From: Anisus vortex
Taxonomy: Eukaryota; Mollusca; Gastropoda; Planorbidae
Direction of reading: 5' to 3'
Assembly: GCA_949126835.1 (NCBI GenBank)
Contig: OX421495.1
Span: 5,472,011-5,536,010 of the forward strand
DNA length: 64,000 nt
A program made the position numbers and the translations under genes. Of the stretch, positions 55,713 through 64,000 are shown one piece after another; within the stretch, counting starts at the first letter, position 1, and the number at the start of each line of letters is the position of its first letter. Below the pieces are notes generated by a model. The model did not search any database. It saw only the letters and a program-made list of their open reading frames with translations, and was not told the origin of the DNA.

Positions 55713-55945
55713 GTGAACAGTTCGAATTATCGCTGGGGCCTCCATCGCCGTCCTTGACCCCGGCTGATTTCCCCGACGGTAACGGAGAGACCCCACAGAT
55801 TCTGGGCACCTACGTCCGCGCCCTGGACACCTGCCCCGACACCCGACTCAACTTCAGCGCCCGCCTGTTCCACTGGTTCAACCAGTCCTCCGATTCCTGC
55901 AATGACGTCAGCGGACCGGAATTCAACACGGACAGATACCTGTGC
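55713..55945 (+). CDS. Gene 2, exon 6
   Basis: The acceptor TTTCCTACCAG|GTGAAC joins exon 5 in phase 1. It encodes GEQFELSLGPPSPSLTPADF, PDGNGETPQILGTYVRALDT and CPDTRLNFSARLFHWFNQSS, then DSCNDVSGPEF and NTDRYLC. It has three Cys and two sequons (NFS, NQS). Splicing after TGC at 55945 (donor GTATGA, weak) is chosen because it continues in phase 0 into exon 7. If unspliced, a stop follows one codon later (Val, TGA), so 55951 could be the true C-terminus. Confidence 0.7.
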
Positions 55946-56484
55946 GTATGACCTTGACGCCATCTTGAAATCGTGGAGTAAAATTTTGGAGCTTTTGGAA
56001 TTTTGTTCACTGGTGTTTGCAAGTCCGTTCGTTATTATAGTTGACCGTAGTTCAACCGATATCTATTAGTGAAATGACCTATAACTAAATATTGCCGAAC
56101 TAGCGATTGGTAAAAATATTTTGAAAAATATTTCATGTGAAAAAAAAAATTACGACTAATAAACTCCCAATATTTTTTTTTCTTTCGTTTAACTTTTTTA
56201 CAAATTATGATTTATGTTAAAAAAAATATTTTTAGTCTTTTCAAAATGTTATTAAGACATTAAAACTAAAACGATCAACCTGACTGAATATAAACTAGTT
56301 AATACTTTAACTTAAGGCTACAAAAAGGTGGGCTATAAAAAACAATATAGGCCTATATGTGTGTGTGTGGGATGGTGCGTGTGTGTGTGTGGGGGGGGGG
56401 GGGGAAATTATGCAAGGTTCATCATCATCAGACCACGTGACTTTCGTCGTGGGGGTGCTACGACGGTGCGCGTAACCAGATTTC

Positions 56485-56760
56485 TCCATTAGTCCCGGTC
56501 AGAAGACGTTTGCAGAAGCGTATCAAGAGGTAGATCGGTCCACTCTTTCAGGTAGTCCAACCACTTCCTTTTCTGGCGACCTTTTCTGCGTGCTCCTTCC
56601 ACTGTACTTTGTAGAAATGTTTTGGTTAACTGCCTTACAGTATGACCAAATCATCCCAGCTTTCGTCGTTTTACAGTTGAAAGGAGGGCCTCCTGTTTTC
56701 CCGCCAGATTATGGACCTGGAGCAAGACAAATTTTTCTTTCTTGATAGCTTACATCTAAT
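56485..56760 (-). pseudogene. LINE C-terminal fragment in gene-2 intron 6
   Basis: Minus-strand reading gives LSTVKRRKLGWFGHTVR, then TKTFLQSTVEGARRKGRQ and KWLDYLKEWTDLPLDTLL. The order (RRKLxWFGHxxR, GxRRxGRQxxxWxDNIKEWT) is the standard C-terminus of another non-LTR family. Plus-strand sequence before it (56370-56400) is a GT/poly-G tract. Confidence 0.78.
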
Positions 56761-57600
56761 AACTTTGTATATTATCAATTATTCTCAAAGGCCTAAATCT
56801 GCTCTCATCGCATTCAACTTTCGCAGCCATATAAAAATACAGAAAGTACTTGCAAGGTTGGGGTGGATATAAAAAAACGAATATAAAGAATCAATGAACA
56901 GTGAACATTGACGTTTCCAAAAGGATTTTCTTAGAAAACTGTGGGGAGGCGAAAGTGAGGTGCATATAATATTCGTGTTTGGAAGGGAAATTCCCTTTTC
57001 ACAATGACCTTAGGTCACATGCCGTATTGATCTTTTGGCACTAGGACCAGCTTCATGATCGAAGAAAACCACTGAAAACCACTGATCTATAAAAAAATAA
57101 AGAATGGATTAGGCACGGATGTAACCATCTTGAAGCCTAAATAAATAGGCTTTCATATGACTTTCACGTGACTTTCAAGTATCTATCAAACTATATTTCC
57201 TAAACACTGACCTGTAAATACATTGCAAGTGACTTAGACTTCCTGTTTATAGTATAGATTTGTTATAGGGGGTTTATTCCTGTAACTCGCTTATAGACTA
57301 TATATGGATAAGTGAATGATGTAATTAATTATGGCTTTAATTTGCGCATACAAATTTAATATGAAGGCGCTATATCCATTTTTTTTTATAGATCAGTGAA
57401 GAAAAGCGAGACAATGGACAAAACTGAAACAATGTTTTATTGCGTAAAAAATTTAGACGAAAGCCGAAACTGACGAAAACTGAAGTACACTAAAACAGAG
57501 GTTTGAGTGTATTTTAAAAGGTCTGACTCCATCTTAGTTTTAAATTAAACACCAACAATCAAACGACTAATTAAGCTTAAATTAATACATCAATGTTAAT
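56761..57600. other. Gene-2 intron 6, unique DNA
   Basis: AT-rich. Nothing recognised. Confidence 0.5.
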
Positions 57601-57604
57601 TCAT

Positions 57605-57885
57605 ACGGTGGCCTAACGGCATTGCGCTGGGCTAGCGCACCGAAGGCCCCAAGTTCGAATCCTTAGTGGAGGCTAGTATTTGTTTTTTTTAAGGATCTGG
57701 AGGGTGTCCCCGAGTCGACCTAGCCTAGCTCTGATGGGCACCCGAACATTAGTTGGGGCAAAGTAAAGGTGGCTGGGCATTGCGTTGGCCACAAAATTCC
57801 CTAGTATGCCGTGGCCACGGAAACTCGTGAAAGATGCTCCGCAAGCCATATAGATCGAATAGATCTGACTGGGATATTTTAGTTT
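57605..57885 (+). mobile_element. tRNA-derived SINE (family 1), good head
   Basis: A-box-like GGTGGCCTAACGGCATTGCG and B-box AGTTCGAATCC, then TAGCTCTGATGGGCACCCGA, GGGCAAAGTAAAGGTGGCTG and GCCGTGGCCACGGAAACTCG. The 3' end is altered. Confidence 0.85.
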
Positions 57886-57977
57886 TCAATGTTAATGCAC
57901 TGCATGCAAAACATTTGACTGGGCTATGTGCCATTGGACGCTCTCTAAACGAGTACTTGTCTACCTTTTATATATAG

Positions 57978-58043
57978 AGCAGTGAGAATCCCCGTTTCTC
58001 GAGATACGGACAAAGGGACACAACCGTGAAAATGTTGTCCCCG
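57978..58043 (+). CDS. Gene 2, exon 7 (tentative)
   Basis: The acceptor TTTATATATAG|AGC and donor CCCCG|GTTAGT enclose 22 codons in phase 0: SSENPRFSRYGQRDTTVKML then SP. The phase agrees with exon 6, and no other frame through the exon is open after splicing. It is short and the acceptor tract is weak, hence the moderate confidence. No downstream exon of gene 2 was found before 60281. If not spliced out, the frame stops near 58140. Confidence 0.5.
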
Positions 58044-58629
58044 GTTAGTATAGATTATCCCACTCCCCCCCTCCCCTCCCCTTTCCATTTTCGCACCCAT
58101 TTTTCCACACATACCGTCTCTCAAATTTGTTTTAAAACTTATTAACGTTTTAAAAAAACAACATGAATGAGAATAAGAAATGAACAGAGAATATTTTTAA
58201 AAGAAAGTTATCCACGAGACTCCGAATCAAGTCCAAAGTTCAATGAGGTCAAAGTTCATTACATCTGCTCGACGCTGGAAGAGAAAGAACAACATTTTGT
58301 TTTAAAGCTGTTCACGTTATTGTTTGTTTGTCGTTAGTGAATTACCAAACGTAAATCCTGGATTAGATATCTAGTGTAATTTACTTCATACATCGCGTAA
58401 GTAGGCTTACTAAAAATACAAGCATTTGGATTCGACAGTGTCGCTTTCCAATGATTAACAACCTCTGACCTATGACCCTTTGTTTGAACGCTTCGAATGT
58501 GGGTTTTCTGTCAAGCAACAAGACTAACAGTAAACAAAACAAAAATAATGTTTTGACCTATTTAAGCTAGAGGCCATACATTTTAATATCTTGTAATTTG
58601 TTGAGTTAATTAATTATATCAGTCTAAAC
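58044..58629. other. Unique DNA after gene-2 exon 7
   Basis: No exon or repeat recognised except a C-rich tract at 58060-58085. Confidence 0.5.
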
Positions 58630-59240
58630 CAGGGATCTCAAACTTGAATGAAGGCATGTAGGCTACCATTTTATCACTTAATTAAGAGATGTGTCAAGGG
58701 CCACACCCCCTCCACCCCCAACAACCCGATATTTAAAATAGTAAACAAAAAAACAAAAACACCTTCATACATCTTAAATCTTAACTCATTTTACTACTTA
58801 TCACTAATAATATGTCAATTTACAATTTAGACAAAGAATTATACCAAAGTGAACTATCATTATTATTATCAAGTATGTTACGTAGGCCTATATAAAATGA
58901 ACAATACAATTTGATGTGTATCAGTAAGCAGTGCCCTTACAAGCTTATGTGGCGCCCCAGGGCAAACGTTTCAGTGCCGCCCCCTTGCATAATGTAGCCT
59001 AACTGCTTGTTTAGTGCTATATTTGTTATATTTAGACTACATTTGCCGCCTCCCTGGAAGTGCCGCCCCCGGGCATAATCCCCCCTCTGCCCCCCCCCCC
59101 CCCTTATGTGAGGGCACTGTCAGTAGGCCTACTAGCTGTCTGAATATCACGAATAGTCATTTTTCTAAGTTTACAGGCGGGCCACAAAATCCACTTGGCG
59201 GGCCGCATGCGGTCCGAGGTCCGCGTGTTTGAGACCCCTG
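58630..59240. mobile_element. hAT element, 611 bp, containing a second hAT
   Basis: Ends CAGGGATCTCAAACTTG and GTGTTTGAGACCCCTG (inverted, CAGGGGTCTCAAAC type). The 8-bp duplication GTCTAAAC is at 58622-58629 and 59241-59248. The interior is non-coding and is interrupted by the element at 58929. Confidence 0.88.
58929..59119. mobile_element. Nested 191-bp hAT MITE
   Basis: Ends CAGTGCCCTTACAAG and TATGTGAGGGCACTG, inverted. The 8-bp duplication TCAGTAAG (58921-58928) / TCAGTAGG (59120-59127) has one mismatch. It lies wholly inside the 58630 element, so it inserted later. Confidence 0.85.
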
Positions 59241-59364
59241 GTCTAAACAATAAACCATTAGCTTATAATATGTAGGCAGAATGCAGTAAGGTCTAGCTTG
59301 TTTTTGTTTTAGGAACCAACTCGGTAGATAAGTCTATATAGCTTGGGTATTTCACATAGGCATA

Positions 59365-59560
59365 ACAAAACTTGTCTTCTTTCTTCCCAAATGGCATCTG
59401 GGCATGGAATGGGTTACCTGAACAAACAAGGATAGCCATCATACAAATACAAATAAAAATAGGCCTACAAGACTTAGACTCGGACCCGGATGAGCGTAGG
59501 ACGCAATCATCTTCTTTATAGAAGGGACATCTGTAACATATCAGATGATATAAGATTGGC
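59365..59560 (+). mobile_element. LINE 3' end (GATAA-tailed family)
   Basis: Includes TCTTTCTTCCCAAATGGCAT, GAATGGGTTACCTGAACAAA, TAGACTCGGACCCGGATGAG and CATCTTCTTTATAGAAGG, with a decayed GATAT tail. Confidence 0.75.
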
Positions 59561-59799
59561 CTACTCTACAGGACTACTCTATAGGCCTTTCCTTTCAGTG
59601 TTTCCCAAAATGTCTATAGGGCATATCTGGGGCTTTGGCGCAGAGAACGGTGTAGGGAAATCCTTACTTTAAAAATTATTTTCTTTTTAAACGACAGCCT
59701 ATAGGCCTAATTTCATTAGGCGCCGCATAGTGAGATGACTGTATAAAATATATGACACAGAAAAACACAAACACAAACAGAGCTGTATAGGCTATAAAC

Positions 59800-60240
59800 A
59801 TCTAGCCTACCCACATCAAACAGACCAACGATACATACATAGACCCACATCAAACAGACCAACTATACATACATAGGCCCACATCAAACAGACCAACTAT
59901 ACATACATAGGCCCACATCAAACAGACCAACTATACATACATAGACCCACATCAAACAGACCAACTTTACATACATAGACCCACATCAAACAGACCAACT
60001 ATACATACATAGGCCCACATCAAACAGACCAACTATACATACATAGGCCCACATCAAACAGACCAACTATACATACATGGGCCCACATCAAACAGACCAA
60101 CTATACATACATGGGCCCACATCAAACAGACCAACTATACATACATGGGCCCACATCAAACAGACCAACTATACATACATGGGCCCACATCAAACAGACC
60201 AACTATACATACATAGGCCCACTGCAACCAAAAGACCAAC
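59800..60240. repeat. 34-bp tandem array directly upstream of gene 3
   Basis: About 12 units of CCCACATCAAACAGACCAAC plus TATACATACATAGG, with an exact 34-bp period (for example 59844 to 59878). Later units share ATGGG in place of ATAGA. The array decays into the sequence that ends at the gene-3 ATG, with about 40 bp between. Confidence 0.95.
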
Positions 60241-60280
60241 ACTAGCCTACATACTATATACATAGGCCCACAAACCAACA

Positions 60281-60394
60281 ATGGCAAGTGCTACAGACAG
60301 ACCACTGGTCATCGGTCTGTGCATCGAGGATTTCAACACCTGTGAAGTGCTGGTCAGTGAAGTCGCCACTGGTCACGTGTTTGGCCATAACCAG
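60281..60394 (+). CDS. Gene 3, exon 1 (start of an unrecognised protein)
   Basis: The ATG at 60281 is in a strong context (A at -3, G at +4). It encodes MASATDRPLVIGLCIEDFNT, CEVLVSEVATGHVFGHNQ and ends phase 0 at AACCAG|GTAGGA. The absence of a signal peptide and the alternating hydrophobic pattern suggest a cytosolic or nuclear beta-rich fold. The family is not recognised. It could be an internal exon of gene 2, but the only in-frame acceptor (CTACAG|AC) needs phase 1, while exon 7 ends in phase 0. Confidence 0.7.
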
Positions 60395-60934
60395 GTAGGA
60401 CAGCGTTTCCCAGATAATTGTTTTTCTCTTTTATTTGTATACTTCTGCTTTGTGGTCCACATCTATATCGGCTATAGTAGTTTTATGAGTAACATGTAAC
60501 CAATAGGAATTTTCCTCACACTTTTTGAAGCGTCTATACTATAGTCTCGAGGGCTGTAGGTGAAATCTAAAAATATCAACTTGGGAAGGGGAGGGGGTCG
60601 AAACATACTGTTATTGGTCTATCTTTTTTTATACGTAGCACGTTATACTGTTTATTATTGGCTCTCTGCAAATTCGGTGAGAACTTATAAATTGTGCTAA
60701 ACCGTGTATACAGGACCGCAAGTTTAACGTTCAAGTCTGCCTTAAAAAAAAAAAAAAATGTTTAGCCCTATAAGCTTATGCTTAGTGTAGTGTTTTATAA
60801 ACTGGCATATATAACTCAAACTGCAAATTAAGGAATAAAAATATGAGAGAAGTATAGACACATTTGTCAATACCTAATTTTATTTTTTTTATAAAACTAA
60901 ACACTAGTAATAATCGCATCTTACATGTAAGATG

Positions 60935-61275
60935 AGAAACCTAGATACACCAAGGCACAGAAGGGCAAAGAGTGAAGTAGTAATAATACATAATGCATTG
61001 AATTCTAACTTAGAAATACAATCCAATTACAATCTATAACAGTGCTCAGATAAACTCAAAGACAAAAACCCTTTTCTTATCCCTTATGCGAGAACAAATG
61101 CATATAATTACTATTTCTTCTCGTGTGGCATCCGGACAAGAAATGGGTTGCCTAAACAAACCAGGATAACCAGTAACTTAACATCATTTAAAACACTAAT
61201 CAAAATGCAAGACCAGGTTAAGACGCAAACACCTTCTTTATAGAAGGAGCGTTTGCATCATGTAAGATAAGATAA
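60935..61275 (+). mobile_element. LINE 3' end (GATAA-tailed family) in gene-3 intron 1
   Basis: AGAAGGGCAAAGAGTGAAGT, GCATTGAATTCTAACTTAGA, CAGTGCTCAGATAAACTCAA, GAAATGGGTTGCCTAAACAA and the tail GTAAGATAAGATAA. The longest plus-strand copy of the family in the window. Confidence 0.8.
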
Positions 61276-61345
61276 TAATAACACAGATAATATCGAGTCA
61301 CATTTATCTCAAATTCCTGCCCTCCCTTTTGCTTATTTTATCAAG

Positions 61346-61436
61346 AGAATGAAACTTGTAGTTCAAGGCGCGGACATGGAACAGGTCAACGAAATGTGTG
61401 TAGAATTACAGGACTGTGCTTATAGCTTAGTTGAAG
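61346..61436 (+). CDS. Gene 3, exon 2
   Basis: The acceptor TTTTATCAAG|AGA (phase 0) and donor GTTGAAG|GTAAGA (phase 1) fit. It encodes RMKLVVQGADMEQVNEMCVE and LQDCAYSLVE. The alternative acceptor two bases later gives a frame with stops. An amphipathic helix is likely around EQVNEMCVELQD. Confidence 0.7.
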
Positions 61437-62307
61437 GTAAGAACGATAATTCACACTCACATAAGTGTTTATTTACTAAGTAAAGTGATCCCCCTACCAT
61501 TTTAGTTTCGCTTATTTGACAAGGTAAGTTTTTTTCTACCCTATCTTTATGAATAGAGCGTTCTCAGTAGGCGGAGCTTAAGTTTTTTTGTGTAAATTTA
61601 GTGACGTATTTGTGTAAATATAGAACCCACTTGAGGTACAAACGTAGCGTGGTGAAAGTGAAGTACTTCTTTATCATGCAAAATTCACATCTGAATATTG
61701 GCTATCCTACTCAAAAATAAGGAGGTAAATAGTAGTACTGTAGATTAATTGATTAATGTGATTAGGCTAGGGCCGGCTAGACCTATTTACACTTTCAATT
61801 TCACTTTATAGGCCTACACTTTTAATGTTTCGTAGGCTCGGCTACGATGTCAAGCGATATTGTTGGTGAATAGGCTATCTAGTCAAGTAACTATTAGGCT
61901 CACATCGTCTATGATCTATGTCTATGATAATAATAAAAAGCCTATTTTATTTAACAGACATAATACAGCTTAAATCTTAATAAGACTTAAAACACAACAC
62001 ATCATTTAAAAAAAGCTCGAGCCTATATGAAACTTTATTAATACAGCGGCCATATTTAATTGTACACCATTACTCAAAGTAAACACAAATCACGTGCTTT
62101 TTGTCACGGGATTGCAAACGCCCTATTAGTAAAGTTATATCCCCTTATCTCATTAGAGGATTAAAAAATTATTAAAACGATTATCTTCTCATACTTCTTT
62201 AGATAAAATAATAATCCCAACCTTAACGTAATGCTGTTGTTTTTATCTGTTTCAAGAGTCTAACTATAACAAATGAACCCTTATGTCTTCTACTAAAGAG
62301 ATTTCAG
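61437..62307. other. Gene-3 intron 2
   Basis: Unique AT-rich sequence, no other element recognised. Confidence 0.6.
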
Positions 62308-62486
62308 GTTGCGTTTCATTCCTGGACACACAGCTCAAGCCTGACGTCCTGTTGGTTATCCTGTCCAGTCGTGGTCAATGCGCTGACCCAACCCAATGGT
62401 CATCTTTTACCTCGTTGTTCAGTCTTGTCAGCTACATCTCGGAGCTGTCACTGTCTTTGAAACACTGCCAACTAAATAGCACGCAT
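62308..62486 (+). CDS. Gene 3, exon 3
   Basis: The acceptor GAGATTTCAG|GTTGC (phase 1) and donor ACGCAT|GTAAGT (phase 0). It encodes GCVSFLDTQLKPDVLLVILS, SRGQCADPTQWSSFTSLFSL and VSYISELSLSLKHCQLNSTH. DVLLVILSS looks like a central parallel beta strand, followed by helices. The family is not recognised. Confidence 0.78.
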
Positions 62487-62718
62487 GTAAGTGTGTAAGC
62501 TTATACTATAGTCTGTCACGCCGCCACAGCTACTTATAATGAGTCACGTCCGAATGTCAAGCTAAAGGATGCCACAGATTCACAGAATCATTGGCTGTCA
62601 AATCTATTCCAACATGTAGCACTTAAAAGTGTGTCACAATTTCCAATGTAGGCCAAATCTAATGGGCCATTCTAAAGTATGCCACAAGTATACCGGTAGG
62701 TCACATATACTGTGTAGT

Positions 62719-62835
62719 AGAGATGGTAATCGAACCGAACTCAAACCGAACACTCCGAATTCGAAATTTGGTTACCGAAATTTGGAACCGAACCCGAACT
62801 TTAAAAAGTCACGGACTCCGAACCTATATCAAAGT
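62719..62835. mobile_element. MITE fragment (TAGAGATGGTAATCGAACCG type)
   Basis: Left end GTAGAGATGGTAATCGAACC is shared with the terminus of the 44665 element. The interior is a run of CCGAAC/CCGAA repeats. The right end is unclear. Confidence 0.5.
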
Positions 62836-63412
62836 AACAGAACCAAACATATTTTAATCTTGCCACTAACAAGTAATTAAAAACTAATTTTTTTTTTTAT
62901 TAAAATGCCTCATCAAACACCCTTTGACACACCGGCTTTCATGTTTGTAGAAATGCGCAGGAAAAAAGAAAAACAAAACTTTGCTTAAACAAACATCGTT
63001 CAATCGTAAACGCAAGTGACCTAAATAAATGTATCACAAAAGCCTCAGCCACATATATTGCTTTGATATTCTCTCATCTCATCATCTCCCCGCTTCCTCC
63101 CTGCTTTCCCCCAACAAAAATAATTAGCGTTTTTATTATAATAACAATGAGTGATAACACTTCTTGGCTTTTTTTAAAACATACGGGTCACGGAATAGAT
63201 GCATAAACATAACCGGGTTATCTCCCCTTATCTGCCAAAATAAACACTGAAAAAAAGAGGTTGGGGGGGGGGGGGCACATTCATTGTAGTAGCAAAGGAT
63301 TTTATTACAGCCTTGCCGCTAAAAACAGTAATCATTTTAAAATTAAACTGTTTTTAGTTTTGATATATTTTTTCTTAAGCTTTTTATTTTTAATTTTCAA
63401 TATGCATTTCAG
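62836..63412. other. Gene-3 intron 3, unique DNA
   Basis: Poly-G tract at 63263-63275. Nothing else recognised. Confidence 0.5.
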
Positions 63413-63517
63413 GTCATTGTGACCGGCGATACAGCTCTGATTGCTGCCAACTTACTGTCCCACAAACTGGATGCAAAAAACAAACCAGAACAGTTGATAG
63501 CTGTTGATGGCGATAAG
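63413..63517 (+). CDS. Gene 3, exon 4 (continues beyond the window)
   Basis: The acceptor ATGCATTTCAG|GTC and donor GATAAG|GTAAGA are both phase 0. It encodes VIVTGDTALIAANLLSHKLD, AKNKPEQLIAVDGDK. VIVTGDTA and QLIAVDGD read like two beta strands of an alpha/beta fold. With exons 1-3 this gives 163 residues of one open protein, and further exons must lie past 64000. Confidence 0.75.
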
Positions 63518-64000
63518 GTAAGACTGTTTTATATTCCATTCAACCTAGTGGTTTAACCAACAAGTACATCAAACAAACAACAAAAAAACAAAGATATCAA
63601 TGTTTATTTTATTTTCAAGTAGAAAACCATGGTGCCAGAAAATATAAACATTTCAATAACATTCAAACAGTTGTTTTTTTTTAATTTAGAAAAGCAATAA
63701 ATTGTTAGCAGTAAAACAGCACACTTAGCAGTTAGGTAATACATAATACTTTGAATGCATAGTATTGAATACTGTATATAAAGAGATTCCAATATTGAGT
63801 AATTTACCTGTGGAGTTTGGTAAAATAGAATATATTCAGAGGGCATGTGGGGTGATCAATGGTGGCGTTGTATGGCGCCATTGGGTCATCAAGCCACAAT
63901 TAAAAACAATGTCAGTGGGAGCATGGAGTAAGAGAATAAACAAAGATATTATCTAAATGATAATTTGTACACCTTTTGCTTATATCAATCTGCTGTACAG
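63518..64000. other. Gene-3 intron 4, right edge of window
   Basis: AT-rich. An open frame at 63765-63956 has no recognisable domain or splice support. Confidence 0.4.

Noticed and set aside
63765..63956. 63-codon frame at the right edge
   Set aside because: No acceptor in phase with gene-3 exon 4 was convincing and the sequence matches nothing I know.

Overview
The window looks like metazoan nuclear DNA, most likely from a mollusc (probably a gastropod). The reasons are split genes with GT-AG introns of 0.7-7.4 kb, a dense load of tRNA-derived SINEs, 5'-truncated LINEs and hAT elements with target-site duplications, abundant satellites, and a bZIP factor of animal Fos/ATF3/JDP2 type. The species assignment is an inference from repeat style. 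Nothing here is prokaryotic: there are no operons and no CRISPR array, and almost all long open frames are translations of tandem repeats.

Gene 1 (plus strand) is a three-exon bZIP transcription factor with coding exons at 22932-23193, 30563-30670 and 34684-35877. It gives a 517-residue protein with a conserved ATF3/JDP2-like TPxxKEELR motif, a canonical N-x7-R basic region and a D-L-L-L-L-H zipper, followed by a long Ser/Pro-rich tail. A candidate distal promoter and 5' non-coding exon lies at 5171-5357. Three CRE motifs in a 26-bp register lie at 18577-18636. Gene 2 (plus strand) is a seven-exon chain (about 50106-58043) whose reading phases join perfectly. It encodes about 340 residues of an unrecognised, Cys-containing, probably extracellular protein, and both ends are missing. 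Gene 3 (plus strand) is a four-exon chain (60281-63517) starting with a strong-context ATG. It is an unrecognised, probably intracellular protein that runs off the window.

Layout: 1-4.15 kb is an AT-rich 26-bp satellite. 4.15-6.2 kb is unique DNA with the promoter candidate. 6.2-22.4 kb holds MITEs, SINEs, LINE tails and large arrays of 16-bp, 25-bp, 8-bp and about 60-bp units. 22.4-36 kb is gene 1, whose introns are largely satellite. 36-44.8 kb is a transposon graveyard with a 0.8-kb hAT element, LINE fragments, and a 2.9-kb hAT with terminal repeats and an 8-bp duplication that has swallowed a LINE. 45.2-46.1 kb is a 46-copy 21-bp minisatellite. 47.1-50 kb is another array. 50-64 kb is genes 2 and 3 with interspersed hAT, LINE and SINE copies.

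The most unusual signal is that several tandem arrays are anchored on 5' splice sites. The repeat unit includes, or begins at, the exon-intron junction, so the donor itself has been multiplied: about 130 units in intron 2 of the bZIP gene, 4 units after gene-2 exon 3, and about 15 after exon 4. This leaves runs of consensus-like GTGAGT, GTGAGA or GTAAGT decoys immediately downstream of the true donor.
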